Numbered from the stretch's first letter, positions 29,424-39,053 are shown. The stretch: DNA of 64,000 bases from Rhizobium phaseoli (GCF_010668805.1 NZ_WUFT01000001.1:310001-374000); one strand, 5' to 3'. Notes: generated by a model not told the origin, from the sequence alone. Program-made: numbers and translations.

Positions 29424-29449
29424 TGCGCCCTTCACCGGTGAAGGGCGCA
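29424..29449. terminator. Perfect hairpin between convergent genes
   Basis: TGCGCCCTTCAC at 29424-29435 pairs with GTGAAGGGCGCA at 29438-29449. It lies between the stop of the PEP-mutase-family gene and the stop of argB. No T-run is seen, but the position suits a bidirectional transcript end. Confidence 0.5.
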
Positions 29450-29456
29450 GCCTCGA

Positions 29457-30344
29457 TCAGGGGACGATCAGCGTTCCGATGCCGTGCTCGGTAAAGATCT
29501 CGAGCAGGACGGAATGGGCGGTCTTGCCGTTCAGGATGACGACGCCCTGGACGCCGGCCTTGATCGCATCGATGCAGGTCTCGACCTTCGGGATCATGCC
29601 GCCCGAGATCGTGCCATCGGCGATCAGCGCATGCGCTTCGGCGACGGAAAGCTCCTTGATCAGCTGGCCGTTCTTGTCGAGCACGCCGGCCACATCGGTC
29701 AGGAAGAGCAGCCGGGTGGCGTTCAGCGCCCCGGCAATGGCGCCGGCAAAGGTATCGGCATTGATATTGTAGGTGGCGCCGTCACGGCCGGGCGCGACCG
29801 GAGCGATCACCGGGATCATCTCGGAGCGGGCGAGCAGATCGAGCAGCGTGCGGTCGACCTCGACCACTTCGCCGACGAAGCCGAGATCGAGCACACGCTC
29901 GATGTTGGAATCCGGATCCTTCACGGTCTTGCGCGCCTTTTCGGCGAAGACCATGTTGCCGTCCTTGCCGCAAAGGCCGATCGCCCATTCGCCGGTCTGG
30001 TTGATCAGCGCGACGATTTCCTTGTTGATCGAGCCGGCGAGCACCATCTCGACGATCTCGACCGTCTTCTGGTCGGTGACACGAAGCCCGCCTTCGAATT
30101 TCGATTCGATGCCCATCTTGCTCAGCATGGCGCCGATCTGCGGGCCGCCGCCGTGAACGACGATCGGGTTGACGCCCGATTGCTTCAGGAGCGCGATGTC
30201 GCTGGCAAAGGCCTTGCCGAGCTCGGGATTGCCCATGGCGTGGCCGCCATATTTGACGACAATCGTCTTGTTCTCGTAACGCTGCATGAAGGGCAGCGCC
30301 TTGGCCAGAAGCCGTGCCTGCAGTTCGCTTTCGGACTCGTTCAT
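29457..30344 (-). CDS. argB: Acetylglutamate kinase
   Basis: Phosphorylates N-acetylglutamate, the second step of arginine synthesis and usually the feedback-controlled one. The 295-residue protein has the amino-acid kinase fold. It shows [10 protein letters not shown] (phosphate loop), VHGGGPQIG (substrate loop), [15 protein letters not shown] and a C-terminal [10 protein letters not shown]. An N-terminal helix ([18 protein letters not shown]) is typical of arginine-sensitive hexameric enzymes. The start fits this length. Confidence 0.95.
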   Translation of the reverse strand: MNESESELQARLLAKALPFMQRYENKTIVVKYGGHAMGNPELGKAFASDIALLKQSGVNPIVVHGGGPQIGAMLSKMGIESKFEGGLRVTDQKTVEIVEMVLAGSINKEIVALINQTGEWAIGLCGKDGNMVFAEKARKTVKDPDSNIERVLDLGFVGEVVEVDRTLLDLLARSEMIPVIAPVAPGRDGATYNINADTFAGAIAGALNATRLLFLTDVAGVLDKNGQLIKELSVAEAHALIADGTISGGMIPKVETCIDAIKAGVQGVVILNGKTAHSVLLEIFTEHGIGTLIVP

Positions 30345-30487
30345 GGGGACCCCGCGGAATTGTTCGCGGCCTTTTATCGCAAGTTTCTGACAGAGGGAAT
30401 AATCCAGAGGGCAATAGTTTTTCGTATCTGGCGCGGAGCCGGTGGTCTTTAGCCTCCGGCGCACGAAAGCATGATATGAGGAACGGC

Positions 30488-31027
30488 ATGCAAGGCGATG
30501 AGATTGCAGACCTGATCGGCCGCGTCGCACTCGGCGACCGCAGGGCCTTTATTGCCCTTTACAATCAGACCGGGCCGAAACTTTTTGCCATCTGCCTGCG
30601 TATCTTGAAGGATCGCCCGGAAGCCGAAGAAGCCGTGCAGGAAGTCTATATCAGCATCTGGCAAAGGGCCGGAAGTTTCCAGGCAGCCACGGGTTCGGCC
30701 GCAGCCTGGCTTTCGGCGATTGCCCGCAACCGGTCGATCGACGCGTTGCGCTCGCGCAAGCCGATCGCCGACGAACTGGACAGTGCCTACGATCTTGCCG
30801 ATGACGCACCCGACCCGGAAACGCAGACGGTGACAAAGGATGAAGGAAGGCGGATTGACACCTGCATGGAAGAGTTGGAAGCTGATCGTGCGGTCGCGGT
30901 GAAACGGGCTTATGTCGAAGGGCTGAGCTATCAGGAACTGGCCGATCAGTTTGGTGTCCCGCTGAACACGATGCGGACCTGGCTCAGGCGCAGCCTGTTG
31001 AAACTGAGAGAGTGCATGGAACGATGA
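30488..31027 (+). CDS. ECF RNA polymerase sigma factor, SigK-like
   Basis: A 179-residue group IV sigma factor. Region 2 (about 20-85) has [20 protein letters not shown] and [14 protein letters not shown], with the core-binding [16 protein letters not shown]. Region 4 (about 115-175) has the helix-turn-helix [24 protein letters not shown]. The start at 30488 has a GAGGA ribosome binding site; an in-frame ATG at 30476 is an alternative. The stop overlaps the next gene, a membrane anti-sigma factor, as ATGA. The third gene encodes a fasciclin protein, a triplet reminiscent of the mycobacterial sigK-rskA-mpt83/mpt70 locus. Confidence 0.92.
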   Translation: MQGDEIADLIGRVALGDRRAFIALYNQTGPKLFAICLRILKDRPEAEEAVQEVYISIWQRAGSFQAATGSAAAWLSAIARNRSIDALRSRKPIADELDSAYDLADDAPDPETQTVTKDEGRRIDTCMEELEADRAVAVKRAYVEGLSYQELADQFGVPLNTMRTWLRRSLLKLRECMER

Positions 31028-31743
31028 CATCGCCCGACAAAAGCAAGGGAGACCGCTCCCGCGACGAGGTTCTCGCCGGCGAATATGTGCTTGGCGTCCT
31101 GTCGCTGCAGGACCGGCGGGTGGTGGAAGAGCGCATGCGCCACGATCGGCCCTTTGCGGCGATCGTCAGCCGCTGGGAAACCAACCTTTCCGCCTTCAAT
31201 GACGAGTATGAAACCGCCTCGCCAAACCGGGAAACTTTCAGGCAGATCGAGGCGCGGCTGTTCGGCGATGCTGCGAAACCTGCATCCTTTTCGCAAGGCA
31301 TCTGGAATTCGGCGGTTTTCTGGCGTTCATTCGCCTTCGCCTGCATCATCGTCGCCGTCAGCGCCGTCATCTTCGCCTCCGGCGTAGTGCCTGAGCCGCA
31401 GGGGCCGACACCGCTGGTGGCCTCGCTTTCCGGCCAGAACAGCGCCATCAATCTTCTCGCCTCCTACGAGCTGCAGAGCGGCCGGCTGAAGATCGTGCCG
31501 GTGGCCGCCGGCAAGCCGGAGGAGAAGTCGCTGGAACTCTGGCTGGTGCCGGGCAGCGGCCTGCCGAAATCGCTCGGGGTCTTCCAGCCGGGCGAGAGCG
31601 GCGAACTCGTCATTCCCGCCGATCTGCGCAGCCATCTCGCCGATGGTGCGACGCTTGCCGTCAGCCTTGAACCCTTCGGCGGCTCGCCGACCGGCCAGGC
31701 GACCGGTCCGGTGATCGCAAGCGGCGCGCTGCGCCGGCCGTGA
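31024..31743 (+). CDS. RskA-like membrane anti-sigma factor
   Basis: A 239-residue bitopic protein. The N-terminal cytoplasmic part has the anti-sigma pattern AGEYVLGVLSLQDRRVVEERM (about 18-38). One transmembrane helix (about 99-121) follows, then an extracytoplasmic RskA domain with LELWLVPGSGLPKSLGVFQPGE. It should hold the upstream ECF sigma factor inactive until proteolysis or a periplasmic signal releases it. Coupled by ATGA to the sigma gene. Confidence 0.9.
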   Translation: MTSPDKSKGDRSRDEVLAGEYVLGVLSLQDRRVVEERMRHDRPFAAIVSRWETNLSAFNDEYETASPNRETFRQIEARLFGDAAKPASFSQGIWNSAVFWRSFAFACIIVAVSAVIFASGVVPEPQGPTPLVASLSGQNSAINLLASYELQSGRLKIVPVAAGKPEEKSLELWLVPGSGLPKSLGVFQPGESGELVIPADLRSHLADGATLAVSLEPFGGSPTGQATGPVIASGALRRP

Positions 31744-31884
31744 TTGGGCGCCGGTCGTAAATCGCGCGCCCATAAAATCATTTTCTCCCGCCTGAAACTC
31801 TTTGGCGCAAGCCGCCGTAGTTCGAAATGTCCGGACGACGCTCAGGCATAAAGCCCGCGGATGGTGTCCGGTGAGGAGAAAATC

Positions 31885-32439
31885 ATGATCAAGTCCGTAT
31901 TGCGCGGTTTTGCGCTCGCCACCGCCCTGTCCGCTGTCGCCTTTGCCGCTGCCAAAAACCCCGAAGTCGGCGGTGCGCCGATGTTCGCCACCAAGAACAT
32001 CATCGAAAACGCCGTGAACTCCAAGGATCACACGACGCTGGTCGCAGCCGTCAAGGCGGCCGGCCTGGTCAGCACCCTAGAGGGCAAGGGGCCCTTCACC
32101 GTCTTTGCGCCGACCAACGAAGCCTTCGCCGCCCTGCCGAAGGGCACCGTCGAGACGCTGCTGAAGCCGGAAAACAAGGCGACGCTCACCAAGGTTCTGA
32201 CCTGCCATGTCGTTGCCGCCGATGCGATGGCCAAGACCGTTGCCAAGATGATCAAGGATGACGGCGGCGAGCACGACATCAAGACCGTCGGCGGATGCGT
32301 GCTGAAAGCCAAGGAAAGCATGGGCAAGATCACGCTGACCGACGAAAACGGCGGCGTCTCGCATGTGACGATCGCCGATGTCAAACAGTCGAACGGCGTC
32401 ATCCACGTCGTCGACAAGGTGCTGCTGCCGAAGATGTAA
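31885..32439 (+). CDS. Secreted fasciclin-domain protein (Nex18-like)
   Basis: A 184-residue exported protein with a signal peptide (about 1-23) and one FAS1 domain. The two conserved blocks are GPFTVFAPTNEAFAALP (H1) and a GVIHVVDKVLLP end (H2). Fasciclin proteins mediate adhesion; the rhizobial relative Nex18 is expressed in symbiosis. The start follows a good ribosome binding site (GAGGAG), 142 bases after the anti-sigma gene. It is the likely regulon target of the neighbouring sigma factor. A perfect hairpin follows the stop. Confidence 0.9.
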   Translation: MIKSVLRGFALATALSAVAFAAAKNPEVGGAPMFATKNIIENAVNSKDHTTLVAAVKAAGLVSTLEGKGPFTVFAPTNEAFAALPKGTVETLLKPENKATLTKVLTCHVVAADAMAKTVAKMIKDDGGEHDIKTVGGCVLKAKESMGKITLTDENGGVSHVTIADVKQSNGVIHVVDKVLLPKM

Positions 32440-32463
32440 GCCTGCGTATGTCGGCAGAGGCGT

Positions 32464-32485
32464 GGGGCGCTCTCCGGAGCGCCCC
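32464..32485. terminator. Hairpin after the fasciclin gene
   Basis: GGGGCGCTC pairs with GAGCGCCCC around TCCG, between the convergent fasciclin and histidine kinase genes. It is a strong 9-bp GC-rich stem with no T-run; a transcript end is inferred from position. Confidence 0.5.
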
Positions 32486-32526
32486 AAACACAAATGAGAG
32501 AGGCGCCAGCGCCACTGATGAGGTGG

Positions 32527-33603
32527 TTATCGGGCCGCTTCGGCTCTCGCGAAAACGAGTGTGACACTCATGCCGGTGCCGGGCGACGAGGTAACTTCGA
32601 CCTGTGCGCGGGCGTTCTGTTTCAGGGACTGTACGATCATCGCGCTCAGCTTTCCCGGGTGCGGCCAATTCACATCTTGAGGAAGACCGACCCCATTATC
32701 GGCGACGGTGATCCTGCAGCCGGTATCGCTGACGACACAGCGGAGCGTGATCTCTCCGCCGTCACGCCCCACGAAGGCATGTTTCAGCGCATTGGTGAGG
32801 AGTTCGTTGATCACCAGCCCGGCGGGCATGGCCACATCGACCGAAACCGGCCAGGTATCGACCTTCATGTCCAGCCGGATGCCTTCCACGGCGTGGGCCG
32901 CCATCACCGAAGCGGCAATCTGGCTCACATAGGTGCCAAGATCGACTGTGGCGCCTTTCTCTTCGTCTGACAGCGAGCGGTACAACAGCGCCAAGGCTTC
33001 GATCCGCCCGGCAAGCCGTGCAAATCTCTCGCTTTCCTCGCTCTGTTGCGCATTGCGCGCCTCCATCCGGATCAGCGCCGTGATCATCTGAAGATTGTTC
33101 TTCACGCGATGCTGAAGTTCGCGCAGAAGCACATCCTTCTCGGTCAGCAGTTCGCCGAAGCTCTGATCTGCCGCCGCCTCATTGCGCGCCGCAAAAGCCA
33201 CCAATCGGAACAGTGGGGTGTCGTCATCGTCGACGATGGTATTCGACCAGACATCGATAATGGTCTTGCTCTCAGGTTCGGCCACCAGCGAGAACGCACC
33301 AATATACTCCTCGGCAGAGGTCACGGCGGCTTTAAGCGTCGCCCCTCCCGATATGGCGGTGGAATCCAATTCGATCTCGGACCAGGCTTTTCCCTGGACC
33401 TGCTTTGCGCTGAGCGCCGTCAGCCGTTCGAACTCGAGATTGACGTAAATCAGCGCCTCGTTGTCATCGAGTTCGGAGACAGCCACAGCAAAGGGGACGT
33501 GATCGAGAAAGTGTCGAAACCGATCGTCATCAAGGGCTTCGGCCAGATGGGGCAGGTTGCCGACGCCTTCCGGCGAAAGCGGCTGGTCTTTGCTATCGGT
33601 CAT
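32527..33603 (-). CDS. PAS-domain HisKA_2-type sensor histidine kinase
   Basis: A 358-residue soluble kinase. A PAS domain (about 30-140) is followed by a HisKA_2 dimerisation domain with the phospho-acceptor His165 in LLRELQHRVKNNLQMI. The HATPase follows, with the N box INELLTNALKHAF. This kinase class is frequent in alphaproteobacteria and includes light or stress sensors that feed the PhyR-EcfG response. No flavin-binding LOV cysteine motif (GxNCRFLQ) is seen, so light sensing is not supported. No response regulator is adjacent. Confidence 0.88.
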   Translation of the reverse strand: MTDSKDQPLSPEGVGNLPHLAEALDDDRFRHFLDHVPFAVAVSELDDNEALIYVNLEFERLTALSAKQVQGKAWSEIELDSTAISGGATLKAAVTSAEEYIGAFSLVAEPESKTIIDVWSNTIVDDDDTPLFRLVAFAARNEAAADQSFGELLTEKDVLLRELQHRVKNNLQMITALIRMEARNAQQSEESERFARLAGRIEALALLYRSLSDEEKGATVDLGTYVSQIAASVMAAHAVEGIRLDMKVDTWPVSVDVAMPAGLVINELLTNALKHAFVGRDGGEITLRCVVSDTGCRITVADNGVGLPQDVNWPHPGKLSAMIVQSLKQNARAQVEVTSSPGTGMSVTLVFARAEAAR

Positions 33604-33917
33604 CTAATTACTCGCGCACGCGGGCTGCTCTTGCACAGCATGGGATGGAGGGTTGCTTTAAAAACTTCGCGGACGCAAGTGCAATCACTGCCGGTCAGCC
33701 TATGCAAGCAGTTTCATACTGCGGCGATGATTGACGTGATGCGCCCCTTGCTTCAGGCAAACCCGGCACTTGCTGTGTCTTGCGCCAGCAGCCACTAAGC
33801 CCGATTTATGCCCGATCATAGGCCGCGTGAAAAGCCGAGAATCTGGACATGCCGGAAGCGAACTTCGGAACGCGCCAGACTCACGCGTCGCCGCAAATAC
33901 TGCAGCCGGGCGGCATG
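33604..33917. other. Intergenic region upstream of the histidine kinase
   Basis: About 310 bases separate the kinase start from the end of engB, both on the minus strand. It must carry the kinase promoter. I see no gene, tRNA or strong hairpin in it, and no GGAAC-type general-stress promoter in the correct orientation. Confidence 0.4.
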
Positions 33918-34571
33918 CTATTTCCAGCGAGCGATGCCGACGGTTTCGCCGATCGCCTGGCGCAGATCGTCCAGCCCGTCGCCCTTTTCCGATGAGGTGG
34001 ACAGCACGCCGGGATAGGCGGCCGGGCGCTTGCGGATCTTTTCAGCGGTCTCGGCAAGCAGCTTCGGTACAGCGGGCGCCTTGATCTTGTCGGTCTTGGT
34101 CAGCACGATCTGATAGGAAACGGCCGCCTTGTCGAGCAGATCGAGCACATCATCGTCGTTCTTCTTGATGCCGTGGCGGCTGTCGATCAGCACATAGACG
34201 CGCTTCAGCGTCGCACGGCCGCGCAGATAGTCGAAAACCAGCTTGGTCCACTTGTCGACCATCTCCTTCGGCGCCTGCGCATATCCATAGCCCGGCATGT
34301 CGACGATCGCCATCGGCGGCAGGTCGCCACCTTCGCCGGAAAAGCCGTCCGGCACGAAATAATTGAGCTCCTGCGTGCGCCCCGGCGTGTTCGACGTGCG
34401 CGCCAGCCCTTTCTGGCCGACCAGCGCATTGATCAGGGACGACTTGCCGACATTGGAACGACCGGCAAAGGCCACCTCAAGCGGCCCTTCCGGCGGCAGA
34501 AAGTTGAGCGACGGGACGCCGCGGATGAAGATCCATGGGTGGCCGAAGAGCGGCTTTTCGTTTTCGGGCAT
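33918..34571 (-). CDS. engB: Ribosome biogenesis GTPase EngB (YihA/YsxC)
   Basis: A 217-residue TRAFAC GTPase needed for 50S assembly. G1 is [13 protein letters not shown], the switch region has [14 protein letters not shown]3 is [13 protein letters not shown]4 is LTKTDK, and a G5-like TSSEKGDG is present. It is typically adjacent to yidC in Rhizobiales. Here a TetR gene, an O-methyltransferase gene and palindromic repeats separate them. Confidence 0.95.
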   Translation of the reverse strand: MPENEKPLFGHPWIFIRGVPSLNFLPPEGPLEVAFAGRSNVGKSSLINALVGQKGLARTSNTPGRTQELNYFVPDGFSGEGGDLPPMAIVDMPGYGYAQAPKEMVDKWTKLVFDYLRGRATLKRVYVLIDSRHGIKKNDDDVLDLLDKAAVSYQIVLTKTDKIKAPAVPKLLAETAEKIRKRPAAYPGVLSTSSEKGDGLDDLRQAIGETVGIARWK

Positions 34572-34690
34572 GCGGGCTCTGCAATCTCCGGCTTCTGTGT
34601 CTTACCGGGCTTCGTGGTTTTGAAGGCAGATGTCAAGCTTTGCGGCGGTTTGCAGAACATTGCTTTCCCTCCCATGCGCGGCCCGGCGGG

Positions 34691-35323
34691 TCATCGCACA
34701 GCCAGGCTCTGAAGATAGGCGCAAAGCATATCGGCCATCGCATCGGAATAAGCGTCGACCTCTTCGGTCTTCCGCGGTCTTTCAGAAAATTCCTTTCCGA
34801 CGGTCGTCAGGGTCGTCATGATCAAGTCGCCGGCCAGCGCGCGGGTGGCCTCGGGGAGGGCGGGAAGCATCTCCGCCAGGAAGGCCTCGATCGCCGGGTC
34901 GCCCGCCTGTCGTGCCTCCTGGGCCTCTGGCGCATCCCTGTAGAGAGGGGCCGCGTCGCCGAGCGCCACCCGGACGGCTGCTTCTTCGCACTCCGACCGA
35001 ATGAAGGCCTGAACCAATCTGCGCACCCGCCGAAGCGGCGGCTCCGATCGGTCCTTCAGGATCTCATTCAGCAGATCGGTGGTTTCGCGCCACTCGTCGC
35101 TCTGCAGCCGGAACAGGATCGCCGCTTTGTTCGGAAAATATTGATAGAGCGATCCAACGCTGACGCCTGCTTTTTCTGCCACTCGTGCAGTGGTGAAGCG
35201 GTGCGCGCCTTGCTGTGCCAAAACCTGAACAGCGGCCTGCAGAATTGCCGAAACGAGCTCGTTCGAGCGCGTCTGTTTCGGCTGTTTTCGTGAGGAAAGT
35301 CTGGAGCTTGGGCGGTCGGTCAT
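34691..35323 (-). CDS. TetR/AcrR-family transcriptional regulator
   Basis: A 210-residue one-component repressor. The helix-turn-helix lies at about 25-70 (AAVQVLAQQGAHRFTTARVAEKAGVSVGSLYQYFPNKAAIL). The rest is a ligand-binding helical domain. It is divergent from an O-methyltransferase gene, with 87 bases between starts. Local repression of that gene is likely. Confidence 0.9.
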   Translation of the reverse strand: MTDRPSSRLSSRKQPKQTRSNELVSAILQAAVQVLAQQGAHRFTTARVAEKAGVSVGSLYQYFPNKAAILFRLQSDEWRETTDLLNEILKDRSEPPLRRVRRLVQAFIRSECEEAAVRVALGDAAPLYRDAPEAQEARQAGDPAIEAFLAEMLPALPEATRALAGDLIMTTLTTVGKEFSERPRKTEEVDAYSDAMADMLCAYLQSLAVR

Positions 35324-35410
35324 CTCTAGGCTTCCGGATGCGATTAGCGAATGCGACGAATTAATCGTATTTTCCCGGTGGGCACAACAACGCTCCATGA
35401 AGGATTTGAT

Positions 35411-36067
35411 ATGACCACTTTAACCACCGCTCCGCTCGCATCGCTGCTCGACCAGCTGTTCGATGAAGCCGACAAGGCGACCAGCCCCGGCATGGCGGCG
35501 CTGTCAGAGGGGGAGCGTGATCGCCTCTTCCACAGCAAGACGGAATACCGGAATTTTTATGGCCTGATAAAGGATCTCTGGCTTCCGGTGTCGCGCCAGA
35601 CCGGAGAGCTGCTCTACATGCTGACACGCAGCAGTGGAGCACGCGTGATCGTCGAGTTCGGCACGTCGTTCGGCATTTCGACGCTCTATCTCGCCGCCGC
35701 CCTGCGCGATAACGGTGGCGGCCGGCTCATTACCACCGAGTTCGAGCCCGGGAAGGTCGCCAGAGCACGGCAGCACCTCCAAGCCGCAGGGCTCGCCGAT
35801 CTTGTCGAGTTTCGCCAGGGCGATGCGCTTGAAACCCTCGGCGCCGATCTTCCGGGCAGCATCGATCTGGTCCTGATGGACGGCGCAAAGTCGCTCTATC
35901 TGGAGATTTTGCAGATCCTGGAAGGCCGCCTTCGCCAGGGCGCGATCATTATCGCCGACGATGCGGACGCCTGCCCGGAATACCTCGGTCACGTGCGCGC
36001 GCTTGGCAGCGGTTACATGTCCACACCGTTTTCCGAAGACATCGAACTTTCCCTGCGCGCCGCCTAG
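35411..36067 (+). CDS. O-methyltransferase (SAM-dependent)
   Basis: A 218-residue class I methyltransferase of the O-methyltransferase_3 type. It has IVEFGTSFGISTLYLA (SAM loop), LITTEFEPGKVARAR and LVLMDGAKSLYLEIL with IIADDADA as the metal-site acidic block. Members methylate catechol-like hydroxyls. The ATG at 35411 follows AGGATTTGAT. A palindromic repeat overlaps the stop codon. Divergent TetR control is likely. Confidence 0.87.
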   Translation: MTTLTTAPLASLLDQLFDEADKATSPGMAALSEGERDRLFHSKTEYRNFYGLIKDLWLPVSRQTGELLYMLTRSSGARVIVEFGTSFGISTLYLAAALRDNGGGRLITTEFEPGKVARARQHLQAAGLADLVEFRQGDALETLGADLPGSIDLVLMDGAKSLYLEILQILEGRLRQGAIIIADDADACPEYLGHVRALGSGYMSTPFSEDIELSLRAA

Positions 36068-36116
36068 AACAGGATGATTTTAGGCTCGCTCGGCCTAAAA
36101 TCTGAATCCTGTTCTA
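36065..36116. repeat. Extragenic palindrome overlapping a stop codon
   Basis: TAGAACAGGAT and ATCCTGTTCTA form the ends, with an inner TTTTAGGC/GCCTAAAA stem. The TAG stop of the O-methyltransferase gene is the first triplet of the element. This type of palindrome is recurrent in Rhizobium intergenic regions. Confidence 0.7.
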
Positions 36117-36128
36117 AATTAAATAGTT

Positions 36129-36178
36129 AGAGCATGATGTCGTCCGAAAACCGCACACACTTTTCGGCATCATGCTCT
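36129..36178. repeat. Extragenic palindrome of the AGAGCATGATG family
   Basis: AGAGCATGATG and CATCATGCTCT bound the element, with an inner CCGAAAA/TTTTCGG stem. I recognise it as one of the abundant rhizobial extragenic palindromes. It sits 12 bases from the previous one, between the O-methyltransferase gene and the yidC terminator. Confidence 0.7.
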
Positions 36179-36213
36179 GAAGCGGACGTCGGGCAGGATG
36201 ATTATCACAGATC

Positions 36214-36244
36214 CGAAAAGAAAAAGCCCCGCCGAAGCGGGGCT
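36214..36244 (-). terminator. Intrinsic terminator of the rpmH-rnpA-yidC operon
   Basis: On the minus strand AGCCCCGC-TTCG-GCGGGGCT is followed directly by a T-rich run (TTTTTCTTTT), about 40 bases beyond the yidC stop. A classical Rho-independent terminator. Confidence 0.9.
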
Positions 36245-36283
36245 TGTCTATCGCACTTTGAGCTGCAGCAATCTGCAGCGGCG

Positions 36284-38080
36284 TCATTTCGACGGCGCCG
36301 GTTTTCGTCGGAACAGACCCTTCAGATTGTCGAAGAGTTCGACCTTGACGCCGTGGCGCTTCATGATCACCGACTGCTGGGCGACCGAGAGCGTGTTGTT
36401 CCAGGCCCAGTAGATGACCAGACCGGCCGGGAAGCTTGCCAGCATGAACATGAACACCAGCGGCATCCAGGTGAAGATCATCGCCTGCGTCGGATCGGGC
36501 GGCGTCGGGTTCATGCGCATCTGCAGGAACATGGTGACGCCCATGATCAGCGGCCAGACGCCGAGATGCAGCAAGGTCGGAGCCTCGAAGGGCAGCAGGC
36601 CGAACAGGTTGACGATCGACGTCGGATCGGGCGCCGAGAGATCCTTGATCCAGCCGAAGAACGGCGCATGCCGCATCTCGATGGTGATGTAGATCACCTT
36701 GTAGAGCGAGAAGAAGATCGGGATCTGCAGCGCCACCGGCCAGCAGCCGGCAATCGGGTTGATCTTCTCTTCCTTATAGAGCTGCATGGTCGCCTGCTGC
36801 AGCCCCATGCGGTCGTCGGCGAATTTCGCCTTCAGCTCCTCCATCTTCGGCTGCATGCGCTTCATGTTCGCCATCGAAGCATATTGCTTGCTGGCGAGCG
36901 GGAAGAACAGCGCCTTGACGACGATGGTGGTGCACAGGATCGCCACGCCGAAATTGCCGAAGAAGCGATAGAAGAAGTCCATCAGCTTGAACATTGGCTT
37001 GGTGATGAAATAGAACCAGCCCCAGTCGATCAGCCGGTCGAACTTCGGGATCGAGTAGCTGGTCTCGTAGCCGTCGATGACAGGCACTTCCTTGGCGCCG
37101 GCGAAGACGAGGTTCTTGAGCTCGATCGATTGGCCCGGCGCAACGGTGAAGGCATCTTCCTTGTAGTCGGCCTGATAGCGTGGCTGGCCATCGGCAAAAT
37201 GCGAGAAGCGCGCTTCATAGGCGGCACTCTGCGGCGGAATGATCGTCGCGGCCCAATATTTGTCGGTAATGCCAAGCCAGCCGCCGGTGGATTTCGCCGG
37301 CATGACGGCTTCCTTCTCGGCGGCGGCATATTTGGTTTCGACGAGGCCATCCTCACCGATGACGCCGATGAAGCCTTCATGCAGGACGTAGACGGAGGGC
37401 GTCGTCGGCTTGTTGTAACGTGTGACGCGGCCGTAGGAGGAGAGCGATGCAGGCGCCTGGCCGGCATTTGCGATCTTGTCGGCGACGGTGAACATATAGC
37501 GTTCGTCGACGGAAATCGTCCGCGTAAAGGTCAGGCCCTTGTTATTGGTATAGGAAAGCGTCACCGGCGTCTTCTCGGTGAGCTTGGCGCCTTCCGGCGC
37601 CGTCCAGAGCGTCGAGGCCCCGGGAACGTCGCCCGTGGCGTCGCTGCCGATATAGCCGAGCTCGGTGAAGTAGCCGTCCTTGGTTTCGGCCGGGCTGAAC
37701 AGGGTGATGGTCGGGCTCGAGTCGTCGACGGTCTCGTGATAGCCCTTGAGCTTCAGGTCGTCGAGCCGGGCGCCGGCAAGGTTGATCGAGCCGGAAAGCG
37801 CAGGAGTATCGATGACGACGCGAGGGGTCTTTGCGAGCGCCTGCTCAAGCGTCGCCGTGGCGACGGCCTGACCGGAAGGCGCTGTGCCATTCGTCGGGGC
37901 GGGCGTCGCACCGTCGGCGGCAGGCTGCTGCACCTGTTCGGTCTTCTGCTGCGCCTTCTGGGCTTCCTGCGCCTTGCGCTGGGCCTCGATCCGCGGGTTC
38001 ATATAGAGAAACTGCCAGCCGAGGACGATCAGCACCGAGAGAGCGATCGCAATGAAGTAATTGCGGTTTTTTTCCATCAT
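36284..38080 (-). CDS. yidC: Membrane protein insertase YidC
   Basis: A 598-residue insertase that places inner-membrane proteins alone or with SecYEG. It has one N-terminal transmembrane helix (about 7-24) and a Gln/Ala/Pro-rich linker (about 38-75). The large periplasmic beta domain (about 80-360) and the conserved C-terminal 60K domain with five helices (about 375-580) follow. The latter includes [21 protein letters not shown] sequence and the inserted basic tail [12 protein letters not shown]. It overlaps rnpA by four bases. Confidence 0.96.
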   Translation of the reverse strand: MMEKNRNYFIAIALSVLIVLGWQFLYMNPRIEAQRKAQEAQKAQQKTEQVQQPAADGATPAPTNGTAPSGQAVATATLEQALAKTPRVVIDTPALSGSINLAGARLDDLKLKGYHETVDDSSPTITLFSPAETKDGYFTELGYIGSDATGDVPGASTLWTAPEGAKLTEKTPVTLSYTNNKGLTFTRTISVDERYMFTVADKIANAGQAPASLSSYGRVTRYNKPTTPSVYVLHEGFIGVIGEDGLVETKYAAAEKEAVMPAKSTGGWLGITDKYWAATIIPPQSAAYEARFSHFADGQPRYQADYKEDAFTVAPGQSIELKNLVFAGAKEVPVIDGYETSYSIPKFDRLIDWGWFYFITKPMFKLMDFFYRFFGNFGVAILCTTIVVKALFFPLASKQYASMANMKRMQPKMEELKAKFADDRMGLQQATMQLYKEEKINPIAGCWPVALQIPIFFSLYKVIYITIEMRHAPFFGWIKDLSAPDPTSIVNLFGLLPFEAPTLLHLGVWPLIMGVTMFLQMRMNPTPPDPTQAMIFTWMPLVFMFMLASFPAGLVIYWAWNNTLSVAQQSVIMKRHGVKVELFDNLKGLFRRKPAPSK

Positions 38081-38478
38081 ACGTTCCTGGGGCGTCCGTC
38101 TCCGGAGCGCCGGGGTTTCGGCCTGGTTTCCACGCGAAATTTCAGTTCCGCGGCCAATTCTTTGAAGGACGCTTTAAGCACGTCCCTGCGCGCGACAACC
38201 ACATAGTCGTGTCCGGGCTGCATTGCAAACCCCGCATGAAGCCGCACCGCCTCTTTCAGGCGGCGGCGCATACGGTTCCGTTCGACCGCGTTGCCATGTT
38301 TTTTGGTGACTGTGAAACCGACGCGGGCCTGGCTGTCGGGTTCCTTCCGGTCGAGGACTTCGAGAAGGAAGAAGCCGCCGCGGCGTTTTTCGCCCTCGCG
38401 CGCAGCAAGAAACTGCGGGCGGCTCTTCAGCCGCCCGACAGTGTGTTTTTCTTCTTTGGTCGTCAATTCGCCCGCCAT
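38077..38478 (-). CDS. rnpA: Ribonuclease P protein component
   Basis: The basic protein subunit of RNase P, which matures tRNA 5' ends together with the RNA subunit. The 133-residue protein has the family motif [14 protein letters not shown] (RNR) and an [18 protein letters not shown]-terminus. It lies between rpmH and yidC, the standard order. The start could be a few codons later. Confidence 0.94.
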   Translation of the reverse strand: MAGELTTKEEKHTVGRLKSRPQFLAAREGEKRRGGFFLLEVLDRKEPDSQARVGFTVTKKHGNAVERNRMRRRLKEAVRLHAGFAMQPGHDYVVVARRDVLKASFKELAAELKFRVETRPKPRRSGDGRPRNV

Positions 38479-38499
38479 CTCTTCTCGGGCAACCCGGCC

Positions 38500-38634
38500 T
38501 TAAGCCGAAAGACGCTTGCGGCCCTGCGCGCGGCGGGCAACGATGACCTTGCGGCCACCTTTTGTGGCCATGCGCGCACGGAAACCGTGGCGACGCTTGC
38601 GAACAAGCTTGGATGGTTGGTAGGTACGCTTCAT
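38500..38634 (-). CDS. rpmH: 50S ribosomal protein L34
   Basis: A 44-residue, very basic protein, [18 protein letters not shown] followed by [12 protein letters not shown] and ending RKRLSA. It is the complete canonical L34 sequence. It is the first gene of the rpmH-rnpA-yidC operon, with 21 bases to rnpA. Too short to be listed by a usual ORF cutoff. Confidence 0.98.
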   Translation of the reverse strand: MKRTYQPSKLVRKRRHGFRARMATKGGRKVIVARRAQGRKRLSA

Positions 38635-39053
38635 TTATTTAAACACCGCGGAGTGCGGCCCTTCTTGAATTTGCATAATGCAAGGAGCGTTGTTTTTCGA
38701 ACGGGCGGGCCATGAAAGGCTGAATGACCGGACGTGCGGCGGCTTATACGGATGAAGCCTGTGAAAGTCAATTATACCGAATAATTTCACTTTGCGCCGT
38801 CGGCTTGACAAGTATTTTCGCACTCTGGTGTTAAGAATCTGGACATGCCCCGACTGGTTGTAGTTTTGCCGCCGCTGCAGATGGACAGCCCGGTTTTCAA
38901 GGGTTTCCGCCTCCCGATCAAAGCCGACATGGATCATTTTCCGTCGCCACAATCGTAAACATTGGAAATCTAACTTTAATAAATTTCGCCGATATTCGGA
39001 TCATCGGCTGGGAATGTGCTTTCCAGATAGTCGCGTCGCAAGGGGGCATTGCA
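38635..39053. other. Divergent promoter region of rpmH and a chemoreceptor
   Basis: About 420 bases between divergent genes. On the minus strand a perfect -10 (TATAAT, complement of 38771-38776) lies about 135 bases before rpmH, though no good -35 is spaced from it. On the plus strand TTGACA at 38805-38810 is followed about 17-20 bases later by a TTAAGA-like box, a possible promoter for the chemoreceptor gene. No small gene is evident. Confidence 0.5.

Noticed and set aside
31744..31884. An ECF promoter (GGAAC-type) before the fasciclin gene
   Set aside because: TGAAAC at about 31791 with a downstream CGTAG was considered, but spacing and sequence do not match a known ECF consensus, and the same motif is not found upstream of the sigma gene.
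35324..35410. An inverted CGATTA...TAATCG pair as TetR operator
   Set aside because: The 6-bp arms are separated by 15 bases and are too weak to list as a site, although an operator must exist in this gap.
36134..38206. A 690-codon plus-strand frame opposite yidC
   Set aside because: It is the antisense of yidC, full of Asp/Arg/His, typical of GC-rich shadow frames.
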